64,000 bases of DNA from Endocalyx cinctus (Eukaryota; Ascomycota; Sordariomycetes; Amphisphaeriales; Apiosporaceae): the NCBI GenBank assembly GCA_001600455.1, contig BCKC01000002.1, forward strand, positions 1,178,001 to 1,242,000. The letters run 5' to 3'. The notes under the pieces are model-generated. The model saw nothing but the letters and a program-made list of their open reading frames with translations. It was not told the origin of the DNA and did no database searches. Positions 22,023 to 34,700 of the stretch are shown piece after piece. Every line of letters begins with the position of its first letter. The stretch's first letter is position 1. The translations under genes were made by a program, and so were the position numbers.

Positions 22023-24277
22023 CTATGATGTCTTTGAGCTCGTCCCTGCATCGACCCCCTCCTCCAATATACCTTCTTCTGATGATGATGAAGACGATCC
22101 CCGAGCCACCTCCTTACCGAAATTCTGAATCCTCTTTTGTCTATCCACGTACGCGAGCAGGACGACGCATCCCGCGGGGGTAACGCCTTCTATCCTCCTA
22201 GCCTGGCCGATAGTCTCGGGCCTCACGGCCGACAAGGCGACCCGCTCGGGGATGCTGAGGCCGAAGATGGCGTCGTAATCGAGGTCGGTCCGCAATCGGA
22301 GCGTCTCGTCGCGCATTAAATTCGCCACGTCCTTCTCCTGCATTGTCACGTACGGGGCGTAGACGGCGTCGATGGCGACGCGGGTGCGGATGCGGCGGTC
22401 GAACCGGGCCACCTCGGGGATCGTGGCGATGAGGCTGTCCGGGGTCACGTTGCGCAGCCGCAGGATGTCGAGCCCGCTTCGGCACCTGGTGCTGCTGTCG
22501 CTGACCATGAACCCTTCCCGGACCCAGGCCGGGGACGAGAGGACGCAGTCGCTGAGTAGGTCCGTCAGCGCCGCCATCTGGGACCGCGTTTCCGAGAAGA
22601 GATCCCAGCGCCGGTCCGAGACAACGCCCCACTCCCGCCCTTTCGCCGTTAGCCGCATGTCGGCGTTGTCCGCTCGCGCCGATATCCGGTACTCGCTGCG
22701 CGACGTGAACATCCGGTACGGTTCCGACACGCCCTTGGTGATCAGGTCGTCGATCATCACCCCGATGTACCCGTCCGCCCGCGTGATGGTCACGGCCGGC
22801 AATCCCAACGCGGCCCGTCCGGCGTTGATACCGGCCACGATGCCTTGCCCGGCCGCCTCCTCGTATCCCGTGGTTCCGTTGATCTGGCCGGCCAGGTAGA
22901 GGCCCTCGATGGCTTTCGTCTCTAGGGAGGCCTTCAAGCTGCGAGGGTCCACGTAATCATACTCGACCCCGTAGCCGGCCTGGGTCATCACCACGTTCTC
23001 AAGACCTTGGATTGTCCGGAGTACCAGTTCCTGGGCGTCGGCTGGTATCGTCATGGACAGGCCGTTTGGATATACGACGTCACTGTCAAAACCTTCGGGC
23101 TCGAGCCAGACTATGTGTTTCTGCTTGTGACTAAACTTGATGACCTTGGACTCGAGCGAGGGGCAGTACCGCGGCCCTTTGACCGTCTCGCGTATGTGGA
23201 TCGTATTGTCCAGGTTAGCGCGGATGATCGCGTGCGTGACCTCGTTCGTGTACGTGGACCAGCACTGGGCCTGCCGGCTAACCGCCACTCTTTTGTTCAG
23301 GTAGCTGAACGGCTCCGGCGGCCTGTCTCCTTCCTGCACATCGAGTCTCTTGTAGTTGATGCTATCTCTCGCCAGCCGCGGTGGCGTTCCCGTCTTTAGC
23401 CTGCCGAGTTTAAACCCGGCCTCCCTAAGCGATTTGCTAAGCCCGAAAGTGGCGTCCTCGCCCATGCGACCCGCCGGATAGGTTTTCAGGCCGATGTGGA
23501 TCTCGCCCCCGAGGAAGGTGCCCGTCGTTATAATAACCCGGCTCGTCGGCAAGACCTCGCCGGTTTCTAATTTCACGCCTGTGATCTTTTTGCCGTCTCC
23601 TTTTTTGCCAGATTTCGAGTCTTGTGCGTGATAAATCTCCGAGTCCGCTTCCGTCCCATTACTCCGACCGTGGGAATCGCGATCGCCGAGCACGATATCC
23701 GATACGCTCCCGGTAATTATCGATAAGTTCGGGTACGACTCGAGCTCCTCGCGCATATGCTTCTTGTACAGCGAACGGTCGACCTGGGCCCTGGGGCCCC
23801 ATACGGCGGGGCCTTTCCTGCGGTTTAGGATGGTGAACTGCATGCCCGCCTTGTCGATGATACGGCCGGCGACGCCGTCGAGCGCGTCGATTTCCCGGAT
23901 CATCGTTCCTTTGCCGATACCGCCGAAGCTAGGGTTGCAGGAGCATACCCCTAAATTGTCGAGTTTTGGTGTGATAAGGGCCGTTCTCGCGCCCGCTCGC
24001 GCCGCCGCTGCGCAGGCTTCGGTGCCCGCGTGGCCACCCCCTATGACTACCACGTCGAATGGTCTAGAAATGTGCGCGATCGTTGGTTAGGTAAATCCGT
24101 TTTTTATCTCTCCTGTGATTGTATTGTTTTTTCGACTAACCTACTGCCTTCGGCTACGGTGGCAAATGTCCTCCCCCCATTGATATTTGTTACGTTGTGT
24201 AAACATTGGGTTAAAGGTTTTAGTTTGACCCTGGCACAGGCCCTGCTGAGGCCTCTAGGTCGCCACGCTTTCTTCAT
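22023..24277 (-). CDS. MTO1: Mitochondrial tRNA uridine-34 modification enzyme Mto1 (GidA/MnmG family)
   Basis: FAD-dependent enzyme that, with Mss1/MnmE, installs the 5-carboxymethylaminomethyl-type group on wobble uridine of mitochondrial tRNAs. Exon 1 is 24277-24141, intron 24140-24064 (donor GTTAGT, acceptor CTAG), exon 2 is 24063-22023; 725 residues. Exon 1 supplies an Arg/Lys-rich leader ([20 protein letters not shown]) without acidic residues, a good mitochondrial presequence. The FAD-binding loop [16 protein letters not shown] (G54, G56, G59) follows at once. GidA signatures [15 protein letters not shown] and [20 protein letters not shown] are intact, as are the [10 protein letters not shown] and KTGTPPRL blocks. 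The Ser/Glu-rich tail is probably dispensable. An in-frame Met 15 bases upstream (24292) is an alternative start. Confidence 0.95.
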
Positions 24278-25514
24278 GATGAAAATATGCAAATCACCAT
24301 TGCAATGTTTTTTTGTTCATGTCAAAAAAGAAAAAACGAAGTCGGTCCTGGTCGGTGTTATCCAGAATTTACTGCCGATAGGCGGTATAATAAGCTTAAA
24401 ATATCTATAACAAGAAGGCGGTGTACTATTCTGCCGGACTAATTATCTACAGTATTTGATCTCGTTCAGTTATATGTTCAATTGCTGTTGTTGTACTCAA
24501 TCAACTATTTCCACTAAGACTTTAATTAATAATTTCTCATCACGGGAGTGTACATGACGATATGCCCCCGTTATCTAATATGACAGATCTATCATTATGT
24601 CTCACCCCCAAAGGAAGTTCCTCTGAATCTACACTAACACAAGATACTAGCCATGATAACTCCTGAATCTTCTCACTTGATAGTACTCTTCCTCTAATAA
24701 TGAGCTATGAGTCCTGGAGACTGCCTAGAACTTGACTAAAATTCGTGGTATATTAGATGTACCTTTTCTTAATCTTTGTGTTGTATACATCCGCAAATAA
24801 AAAGGTACATCCAGAGCTTGCGGTCCTTCCAATTTAGGAAGTACCATCATACGTCACTTCGATTTCAATGCTTTAGACTGGCGAGTATGAAAGTTCAGTA
24901 TGGCAATTTACATTTTGACGAAAATGCAGCTCCCGAGGCACTGACCCAGAACAAGAAGACGCCACCTAAAAGTCGAGACTGAACTTTAATAATGAGAACT
25001 CTTCATCAAATCAGTACCGAATTAAGAATGGGTTGATAAGTTAGTAGCATTTATAAATACGTCAAACTCATCTAGAAGATAGTAATAGAGCCAGGCACTA
25101 ATGAAGGCGATACTAATGTTGCTCGAAGCAAAATAAACATATGTAATTGAACTACTGCATGCACTAGAAGGACGTGTCTGAGGTTAGAATAATACCATTT
25201 AATCCTTAAAAAGATGAAAGAGAACAATAGAGCATGACTGTCTATCCATCTTCCGATTTTAGAAGTGGCGGAACTAGCTTGATCATCCGTGCAACCAAGT
25301 CACTCTGGAGGAACCATGAAGGATCAAGTTTGGCTAGACTACAACTCTCCTTTTCTACTATTGCTACTAGCCGGCGGTGCTCGCTAATCGGCGAGGTTTC
25401 TAATAAACACCACCCCTCCTCTATTATATCCATACGCCAAATCTCCTTAGTCTTATTCACAAGTCGCCAAATGCTAAGTAAAAACGGGGATAAGCGGTCC
25501 TTTATTGATTAACA
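24278..25514. other. Intergenic region between MTO1 and VPS45
   Basis: MTO1 upstream DNA and the VPS45 3' flank, both genes reading leftward. AT-rich, with no repeat of note. A frame on the minus strand at 25242-25503 stays open directly after the VPS45 stop but has no early Met and no recognisable domain; a 68-codon plus-strand frame at 24776 is equally unsupported. Confidence 0.5.
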
Positions 25515-27350
25515 TTATCTTCTACCAACTTCTTTTCGCAGTCGACCTGCTACACTTGTCGGGGGTGGCTCCGGCCATGAGGAAACAGCGTCATCGACCT
25601 CCTCTAGGAATGTGGAGGCATTATGGATGGATGTACCCCCTAGTACGACTCTTGTGCCAGGCGACGAAGCATTGATACTAGCCACCGTCTTGGCCTCTTC
25701 ATACGTCGTGCCTCCAATAATAAACACCACGATATCCTGAGGTTTGTCGCGTGTAGTACCGCCACTTTCAACAAATGGATACTGTTGTTCACGCAACTTG
25801 CCTTTGATGAGGTCCTGTAACGTAGTCTCCAGGTGTGGGGAGTGTTGTGTGTAGACATTTTCGACACCCTTGAGCCCCTTTATAGCTCGTGCGCCTGAGA
25901 ATATTCCACCACCCTCGAAAATATCTGCAATGCCTCCAGCTGCCTGAGACTGTTGAAGAGAATTATGATAAATCAACAATTTTGCTACCAGGTCGGCTTG
26001 ACGAGCTGGAACTCCCCCGGCGGCTGATAGAAGATCCATAAGCATAGCTAATGAATTTGATGGGTGCTTTTCGTATCGGAGTGCATATAGCGCTACCAGG
26101 CCCACCTTGTTCTCTGGAGTGACCGACGGATTCTGGATCAACCTTTGAACATTCTATGTTGATAGTTAGCAGTTGTTCATATGGAAATTAGCTGTCTAGC
26201 AAGTTCATACCTTTAGGTCAGCAGCGTGATTATCGTTGCAAGCTAGACTCTGTTCCACCTCACTGACTTCCAGTAAGTTTTCAGCTCCAACCCTTCGGCT
26301 GAGCTCCGATACTAGAGTGACGTGTTTGCTAACGTTACCCGAAAGCTTACGGAATTCGGGATATTCTTCGATGAAACGCTTCATGTCCGTAATTGATTCG
26401 ATGTTGGCATTATTCTTCGTCTTAGATTGGTATTGTTCCACGTAATCTTTGATATTTCCACCGAGGTCGCCAAAGTTGAGATACATGTTCTTCTTAAAGA
26501 ATGGATCTTGATCTTGTGACAGAACGATCTCTTTAAGCTCTGGCCGGATATCCTGCACTTCACCGAGATTTACCCGTCCGTTGAAAATACCGAGTAGGTG
26601 GTGTACCATGGCTTGATAGGTCCACTGATTCAAAAGAGGCGTTGCAGGATCCTCTCTGCGATCTAGAATTAAAAGTATCGGCGGCGTGTCGACTTTCCGA
26701 AAATCGAACAACTGCTCCTCTTGTGTTATATGATATCGCAACTCGGTAGCTAACTTTTTTGATAGCAAGCTGTTCTTTTCATAACGGATGAGAGGCTTCT
26801 TCTTGAGTGACAGCAAGACGGCCATCAAGCCTTCCGTTGTCCTCTGTAAGGAGTCGGAATTCCATAGGTCTGGCGTTCCGCTCCATATGCGCTGCTGGGG
26901 TAAGGTAAAATTGAGGGAGAAGAGGTCCGGGTTGATGACTACGAAGTCGGCAAAATGTTCCTGGACCAGCTTGACGACCTCATGATCATCTGCCTCGGCT
27001 AATCTCTCCAAAGAAGACTTTTTGACGACATTGCTGAAGTAAAGGTAGTATTCGCCATACTTGGGATCCCTCAGTTCATCGATGAGAAATTGAATGGAAT
27101 CTGGCGAGGGACGAACGAAGCATAAACATCGCAAATGTCTCATCTTCTCTCTATTCTGGTTATCTATTCGATCTGTGAGATAAATCTCGTGATTTAGAAG
27201 AGAAGATTGAGTGATAGCGAGAGATACGATGGGTACGGTATCCTTGTCTAAAAGGAGGATCTTCATTTTCGCAGACGGCCCATTAGCTGCGCTGTCTCCG
27301 GCTGATACCATCTTGGAGATGTTGCCGGAGACGGCTTGAACAACATCCAT
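25515..27350 (-). CDS. VPS45: Sec1/Munc18-family vesicle fusion protein Vps45
   Basis: SM protein that binds the syntaxin Tlg2/Pep12 class and controls SNARE assembly in Golgi-to-endosome/vacuole transport. Exon 1 is 27350-26211 (380 codons), intron 26210-26154 (57 nt, GTATGA donor, branch GCTAAC, acceptor CATAG), exon 2 is 26153-25515; 592 residues, the usual Vps45 length. Diagnostic blocks include MKILLLDKDTVPIVSLAITQ, LLNHEIYLTDRIDN, MRHLRCLCFVRPSPDSIQFL, PPILLILDRREDPATPLLNQ, WTYQAMVHHLLGI and, near the end, FIIGGTTYEEAKTVASINAS with VVLGGTSIHNASTFL. Wording around the DRREDPATPLL loop matches Vps45 rather than Sec1, Sly1 or Vps33. Divergent from MMM1 across 591 bp. Confidence 0.95.
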
Positions 27351-27941
27351 GTTTAAAGCTCAAGACAGCTTTCTTAGACGACGTAGGAGAAATATGGAAT
27401 TTATTGTATTTAGAATGTCTCGATCAAATATCCAAATTCCCCTTCAAATTTATCAATTTAAGGATGATTATCAGGGTACCTTTAGAATTTAACGAGGTGG
27501 AAGTCTTCGAAGACCCGTGTTGTGTAAATAATTGAATGATTGGTTGATGATGTAGGTATAAAGGTGATGCCTTGAGGTAAGACTCATGAAGTAAACTACA
27601 CTATCGCCATTAACTGACAGGGTAACAGGTCATCCTAATAATAGGAAATCGTCATTGCTTTGGATTATAGGTACTCAGTACAACGAGTTCCCGGGTAATT
27701 ACTTGGATATGAAAAGTATCAGATACTTAAATAAACTGCGATAAGATAAGGAATTGACAGCGCCATAGCTCCCACCAATAATCACTCTTTCGCGTTGGAT
27801 ACACTTTTTTTTCCACATCATGTCATTGGATATCTTCAAAAAGAAAGAATTCATCATTGAGAAAATATGGGTGGCTAGAGGGAAAAATTAAGAATTTCAA
27901 TTCAATTCTCTAAAGAGAAGTAATGATCATATTTTGAAAAG
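27351..27941. other. Divergent upstream region shared by VPS45 and MMM1
   Basis: 591 bp between the two start codons. AT-rich, with short A/T runs. No repeat, RNA gene or recognised regulatory site was identified. Confidence 0.5.
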
Positions 27942-29299
27942 ATGTCTAATAATCAAATGTGCCCGACCGGGCCTGAACCGACGTGTGACACCTCGATGTT
28001 TTGTCTGCATTATTTCTTTGAAAAGTATACCAAAGCTAACCTTTGGTGATCAACAGTTTGTCTTTCACACAAGGTTTAATAGTCGGTCAGATATCTGTTG
28101 TACTTCTTATAGCAGCTTTCATAAAGTTTTTCATATTCGGCGATCCTCCCTCTCCCGAAGTAACAGCTTCCATTAGAGCCGCCGAAAGACGGACCCGAAC
28201 ACTCGCTCACAAGAAATCTCTCCTCACCCTCCGAACACCCAATACGAGACAGCCACAGCAGGTCTTAAATAAGAAGAAGTCTAGCATTCTTAGAAGTCCG
28301 CCGACACTTACAATAAGTTCTATACTGAACAAGACATACTATAATGTGGATAGCCATCAACCCGAATCGTTGGATTGGTTCAACGTCCTTATCGCCCAGA
28401 CCATTGCCCAATTCCGAAGCGATGCGCAACAAGATGACGCCATCCTTTCGTCGTTGACAAAAGCCCTGAACGGCACCTCTCGACCGGATTTTCTTGATGA
28501 GATCAAGGTCACCGAATTGACCTTAGGGGAGGATTTCCCCATCTTCAGCAATTGTCGCATTATACCTCTCGACGAAGATGGCCTGAGTTTGGATGCGAAT
28601 AGCACTCGAGCAAAGATGGATGGTGCGAGGCTACAAGCGCGTATGGATGTGGACTTGAGCGATATGATCACCTTAGCTCTGGAAACGAAAATACTACTCA
28701 ACTACCCGAAGCGGCTGACGGCTGTCCTCCCCGTCGCCCTTGCCGTGAGCGTCGTGCGCTTCAGCGGCACCCTTAGCATCTCCTTCATACCGTCTAACCC
28801 GTCGCAATCGACACCGACTATGATGACCTTCAGCTTTCTCGACGACTACCGGCTAGACTTCTCCATCCGCAGCTTGGTGGGAAGTCGATCTCGCCTGCAG
28901 GACCTTCCCAAGATTGCCCAGCTCATCGAAGCCCGCCTACACCGCTGGTTTGACGACCGTGCCGTTGAGCCCAGATTCCAAGAGATTGCCCTACCTAGCT
29001 TCTGGCCCCGGAAAAAGAATACAAGGGGAGGCGAAGCCACCGACTCCGCGACCGTTGCAAGCGATGCTTCCGCTTCCGGAAGCGGCAGCGTCGGCAAGGG
29101 AAAAGGAAGGGATTTCTCTAAGGACCCAAGAGAGGATATAAGAATAGAGGTGCAATCTGAAGGCTCCTCGATGCGGGAGCCAAGCCCCGGTGACAACCTG
29201 AGATATAGGCGTCAGAGAGGGAATGACGCGATGGGGACCGGGACATACAGTAGCATGCCTGGCAGCCTACCTGGCATAGACCTGAATATGGAAACTTGA
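27942..29299 (+). CDS. MMM1: ERMES complex subunit Mmm1 (SMP domain)
   Basis: ER-anchored component of the ER-mitochondria encounter structure (with Mdm10, Mdm12, Mdm34), which tethers the organelles and moves phospholipids. Exon 1 27942-27997, exon 2 28057-29299; 432 residues in this model. A short lumenal N-terminus (MSNNQMCPTGPEP) precedes the family block LSFTQGLIVGQISVVLLIAA with the single membrane helix at about 25-46. An SMP lipid-binding domain runs from about 121 to 330 (ESLDWFNVLIAQTIAQFRSD at its start; KMDGARLQARMDVDLSDMI inside). The C-terminal tail is Ser/Gly-rich and basic. The second exon has no usable Met before LSFTQGL, so a 5' exon is required; its acceptor (branch GCTAAC, CAACAG) is good, but the donor is ambiguous (GTTTTG at 27998, or GTGTGA about 15 nt earlier; both keep frame). 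Confidence 0.9.
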
Positions 29300-30312
29300 A
29301 AATCAAAACCTCGATTCGACAAACACTCAACTCTCACTACTTCTCCCCACTCGACGATATGAGTTGTCCTATTCATCTGCACGGATACGGACATGTAATT
29401 TTACACACCGACGAATACATCGTCACCAGATTATGGCTAAGAGGATATAACCTCTTGCAGCAGACTGCCACTTCGGCCGTCCAGGTTACGTCAGCATAGT
29501 TCGTACGGAAAATTCTGGCGGCGTCGAATAATTGTTAATTGTTCTTTAATAATAATTCCATTCCCCTCCACGGATCACGCAACCCGCCTAGCCTGAAACA
29601 AAGCAAATCTTCCCAAAGTCTGGTATGATAAAAAAAAAGAAGATGTGGGCAAGGCGGAATGGCCGATGGGGCGGACATGGAAAACATATCACCTCGGATA
29701 TTAACCGAGCTTCTAGCGCCACCCGTTTGCGTTTTTTTGTTTCATTCCCCGTGAATGGGGAATTAGATCAGGATAGCCTCACGGTTGAGGACGAACTAAC
29801 GACTTAGCTGGTTCACCTTACGCTGGGCTGTATTTGGATGGGGTTCCGACAAGGGGAAGAAACGACTACTCGAGGCTAAAACGCTGCCGTGTAAAAAACA
29901 ATAGCATGTAAAAATAGAATATTTAGAACAAAGACGCACGTCAAAAAAAAAACTCAACCAAATTTGAGGGTTTAATCATATATGGAATTCATCAATTTAT
30001 TCTCACGTCAGGTCGATCATGCATTAGAGTGAACGTGACGGTGATCATCCAATTAGTGATTATAGAGATTATTCAACTTCATCCTAGTGAATTGCCGGGT
30101 AGGGATACATCAGGTAACCATCTCGTTAATTATACCGATTACCAACAGGACTGAACCCAGGAGAAAATTTTTCATTCCATCAGGTGAGGTTACGTCTGCG
30201 AATTAATTATGGGCTGCGTTCATAAAAACTAGTTTTATGTAGACTTCGGGTGGGTCAGGCTATGTATGGCGTTTCTTTTTCTGTTCTAAGTGCGCAGTCA
30301 ATATATATGAAA
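29300..30312. other. Intergenic region between convergent MMM1 and RCE1
   Basis: 3' flanks of two convergent genes, about 1 kb. AT-rich with short A runs at about 29630 and 29945. No gene, RNA or repeat array seen. Confidence 0.5.
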
Positions 30313-31729
30313 TCATATATCGATAGGGACCAAGGCGTTAGTAGGACTATCCGTCAGGGTAGGGAGCAGTTTCCACCAGCCTACCGCGCCCGCGACGAGG
30401 AGGACGTAATAGACGACGGTCCAAAGGACGGAGGGACGGACGATAGCCGGCGACTCGGCGGATCCGTCCCTCTTATTCCTCCCGTCGTTCTCGTAGCGAC
30501 GAGCGTAGAAGTAGTCGGTCTCGGGCTCGACGCGACCCCAGAGGCGGGGCAGGCCCATGACGTTGCAGAAGGCGTGGACGGCGAAGATGGCGAGCAAGCT
30601 GCCGGTGCGCAGGAGCAGGAAAGTGGCGTAGGCGCCGAAGAGGCTGGTGTAGCCGAGCTGGAAGAAGGAGCGGAGCAGGCCCGCGACGGCGGGCACGTGC
30701 GGGTGCGTCACGCGGAACTCGTAGAAGTGGTGCAGGTGCGCGAGCCCGAAGATTAGGGGCGAGAGGAAGACGGTCCGCCATACGGAGGTGCCGGCTACGA
30801 GCATGAGGGGGACCGAAGCGCACCGGAAGAGCACTTCTTCGGTAAACGGACCCTGAGGAGTGTGTGTGTTAGTTATTATTAGTCCGTACACGGTGTCACG
30901 CCACCTTGGGTTGATGCGGTGAGAGCTTGACGCGAGGATGCAATGTATGAAAAAGTTTCATGATTGGGGTAGTGAGAAGGAAATAAATAAATATGAGAGG
31001 TCGTGTGAGAGAGTTGGGTTATTAGTTGGATGAGAGAAACTCACGGCTACGATGTTACGCCACGTGGTCCATTCGCCGAAGAGGTCCTTGACGGGCTGCA
31101 GGGTGAGCCAGTCCCTCCAACCACCATGGACCACTAGAGACTCGTACAGCGGGCCGCTGAAGAGGATGGCCGTAAGCAGGAGGGCCTTCCCGGTCTCCAG
31201 CAGGCCGACGGGCCAGAACCCCATGGAGTGCAGGGCCTCCCAGGAGGTGGCCCGGCCCTCGGAGGTGAGGATGATGTAAGTGATGGCGGAGCATACCAGG
31301 CAAGTCAGCGAGACGGAAGTGATCCGCGCTCGGATGACGGCCGGGGCATCTCGAGACAGCGTCTGGGACGGCCTGGTGGTAGACGATAGGTAGAAGGGTA
31401 ATACGTAGATCAACGTGTAGATCACCTATCATCGTCGCTGCTTAGTATCGGGAACCTTGAAGCAGAGGACGAAGAAAAAGAAAGATGGCGTTGGTTAGAC
31501 GCCGGACCGGGCGTGTAATCTGCACCGCGGTGGATGATTAGTGGACTTACAAGGAGAGCAACCGCGGTGCTGGTCTTGATTGGTGGTGGTTTCGCTACGT
31601 AACCGATTGTTAGCCATATCTTAATACATAGGAACCCATTTACGGTACACTAAAGTCTTATGATAAAAAAAAAAAGGACTTACGCTGCTCCTTAGAAAAG
31701 AGACTAAGAAATCCATGTAATGAAGGCAT
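30313..31729 (-). CDS. RCE1: CAAX prenyl protease 2 (Rce1)
   Basis: ER-membrane endoprotease that removes the last three residues from farnesylated or geranylgeranylated CAAX proteins such as Ras and a-factor. Exons 31729-31684, 31594-31551, 31425-31045, 30852-30313; 336 residues. Two tiny 5' exons encode MPSLHGFLSLFSKEQPKPPP and the next ten residues, joining to VIYTLIYVLPFYLSSTTRPS. Catalytic residues of the ABI/CPBP family fall where expected: E162-E163 in GPFTEEVLFRCASVPL, H196 in FGLAHLHHF, H250 and N254 in FAVHAFCNVMGLP. Several transmembrane segments are visible. Short exon phases (1, 0, 0) all fit, which supports the model. The gene is convergent with MMM1 and diverges from the serine-rich gene across 3.8 kb. 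Confidence 0.92.
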
Positions 31730-34700
31730 CGTATTCTACTACAAGGCCAAGCTGTCACATTCCGATCTTGTCAGCCGGTGGGGTTACTTTCATGCTTTTA
31801 ATTGATATGAGGGTTATTAAAGAGATCGTCTAATAATGTGCCGACCTGTATACATCTCATGACATATGCCGGAACTTAATTTGATTGGGAAGTTTACCGG
31901 GGCGGCCGGATGGCTGTGCTGGGATATGATACCTTACCATTTATTTCAAAAGAGGTTGTCTCAAGCAAGAAAAAAGGCGGAAGAGGGTGGAGATTTGCTA
32001 TTCTGACAGTAGATCATACCCTCCGCTTTATTGGTAACTATCAAGGCCTAACCCTGATTACACTAATTCCCCGTAATCTGAATGATTTATGCGATGGAAA
32101 GCTTATCTCGATCGGAATCTTCTGGCGAGGAACATTTGTCAAAAGATTTAATTAAAATTTCCGAGTCATTAGTGGAAATGATTTACCATACGAAGAGCAA
32201 AATAAAAAGCAAGTTGAAAAAATCCAAAGGTATGATGTTGTTTCGATACACGCTCTTGACGCTTAAACCTCGAAGCGCTTCAATTCTGCATATGCATACG
32301 AATAAGCGCGCACAAGACCGGCGAAAGTTTCACTAACGCAGGAGTTAAGAGACAAGACAGACGCTGTATCAAGAATAGAATAGATTTAAAATATCAATGG
32401 ATATAAAAGAATGAGGATGATTTAAATGTTTATTCTAGGTCTAAGATATATGGACACTACATATCTTCAGACTTCAGATACTGTATCTCGACAAGTTTTG
32501 ATTTTGAATACGTAAGCGTAAGCCTAAAGTCCGCAGGTATTGACGATAACTATGTACATACCTAGGTAGTAATTACAGTAGTGTCCACTATGTACAGTTA
32601 CAGTAGTGATGCGACGTAGGCGGTGGGAAAATACACTAACCCCTATTTTAGGATAGTAACCTCGATAGCTTTACTTACGTAGTGTGATGGGTACACGTAC
32701 TGAGTTGTTCATTGGACAGGTAACCTCACGGCAACTCCTCGCCTCTCCTCTCCTCTCCTCTCCTCCAAGCTTGAATATCAAACATAAATCACAAATCATC
32801 ACTTTTTTTTTACCCCCTTTTAATTCAACGACTCCTTAGGTTGTCATCCCAATAATATAAGCGTGTATCATCGACATAATGTCATCCAAACTTTTAACCC
32901 CTCAACCCTTCAACCCTTCATATAATTATCCAGGTACTATATGCTTCTTGATTCGTAAGAATTCGATACGACAAGAACGAAAAGTTGAATTCTAGAAGAA
33001 AATGTCGGTAAAAAACTTGGATAACTACCTAGCATTGGTTGCACAGCCCAATGCCAAAATTATGCAACACCATGTCATTCATTGATCGACGCAAGGGATT
33101 GCCCTTATATATATATACGTATTTACATACCTTTTGTCCACTACGTTATCATTTATATTAATACACCGTACGTTATATACTATCTAATGCCATGCTATTG
33201 GATGATATTACGTATATTCTTCCGGAGACGCGTAAAAAAAAGGTCGCGTTAATAGATATCTACTCAGTAGGAATTTCAATTTAACACTGGCTAAGCACGG
33301 GTCCACCGTTCGTGTACCACTTTTTTATTTTATTTCTCCTTCTCCTCGTACCCTTGTTATTTAACTTCCAGCTATTCGGAGAATTCGGTTACTTCGTCAG
33401 GTACCCGTACAGCTGTCCAGGTAGCCCCTGGATTCATCACTTGCTCCCCTGTCTAGTATACTCTACACGCAGACCGCTGTGCGATACACTAAAAGAAAAA
33501 TGAGTGAAAAAAAAAAGAGAGAAGATCTTTCGACATGGTATCTGGTCTACTGGTCTGCAGGTCTGCAGGTCTATGATCTTTTACGTATATACCTGGGGAA
33601 AGTTCTTTGATATTGTAACCAGTAATGACGAAGATCCGCTTCACGTAATTTCAAAATTTCAAAAACTTTCTTCACCGATATTTTGAATTGATAATCCTTC
33701 TCTCTTTTTTTTTTTTTTTTTTTTTTTTTACTGTGTCTCTTTTTGAAGTTTAGTTTCATATGGAATGAGACATTTTGAAGAAACAAAAGATTGTCTTGTC
33801 GGTAAGGTTAGGTGCATGTAGGCCAAAGTGTTTATGAGACATTCTTGTGAGATCTACCTAATCGTTCTTGTTTCTATAATAGGCCTTGTTTTAGCAGTAG
33901 CTGAGCTGGCTGGCAGAAGAGGTTTTAGTGCTCTGTCAAACGGTAACCAGCGACGAATAGTTTTCTTTAAGCTTCCCTTCGGTGCCAACTTTCTTCTAAC
34001 TGCTAAAAAACGCCCTGTTTAGTTACCCGAATTATATCGACGTCTGTTCCTCTACGTAGGGCGTCTGACCCTGAAGCGTCTCCTTAGACACGAGTTGACA
34101 TCTCCACCATTGGATTTCGTTTCGTCAAACCTCATTTCAGAGTACATCTGAACGTGCAGTAGACCTGCATGCTGCATACGGTTCTAAGCTCCCGGTCCAT
34201 TGGAATCCTTACAGATGCCTCTAAAGAAAAAGAAACAACACATCAATACATACAGGGTATTAGTGGACCTTTTTCTTTTAGTGGATATTCTCTTCGATAC
34301 TTTTATTAGTCTTCCTTTCTTCAGAATATGAATATCATAGGAACAGTACCGTAGTCATCATGATCATCATACATAGTAGACAATAAGAATTCTACGATGA
34401 GAAATGCCTTTCTTTCTATACGTACCTCGTAATGTACATATACATACCTAGGTAGTAGTAATACACATACTTTGTATACATAACCAATGTATCCATATTA
34501 AAATTCCCTTGTCATTTTGGATCCCATATCCAGGGCTCAAGCTAACGTTTGGTGCCAACAATTTACCCTTGTCTTTTTCTCACCAACGACCTTGCTTTTG
34601 GTGTCACTTCTTTCAATATCCACTCTACTACCCTCTCCTTTTGGCTTGCATGGCCGACCCGGCTAAGCCAGCTACGACCATTGGGAATATCTCCACGCTA

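Noticed and set aside
24776..24982. 68-codon plus-strand frame between MTO1 and VPS45
   Set aside because: No recognisable feature and no support beyond chance length.
25242..25503. Minus-strand frame open directly after the VPS45 stop
   Set aside because: No early Met, no domain, no splice signal linking it to VPS45; length is within chance expectation.
27957..28000. Reverse-strand B-box-like GGTTCAGGCCCGG near MMM1 exon 1
   Set aside because: No matching 5' acceptor strand or A box in range; the region fits an MMM1 5' exon.
30250..30756. 168-codon plus-strand frame opposite RCE1 exon 4
   Set aside because: Antisense shadow of the RCE1 catalytic exon.
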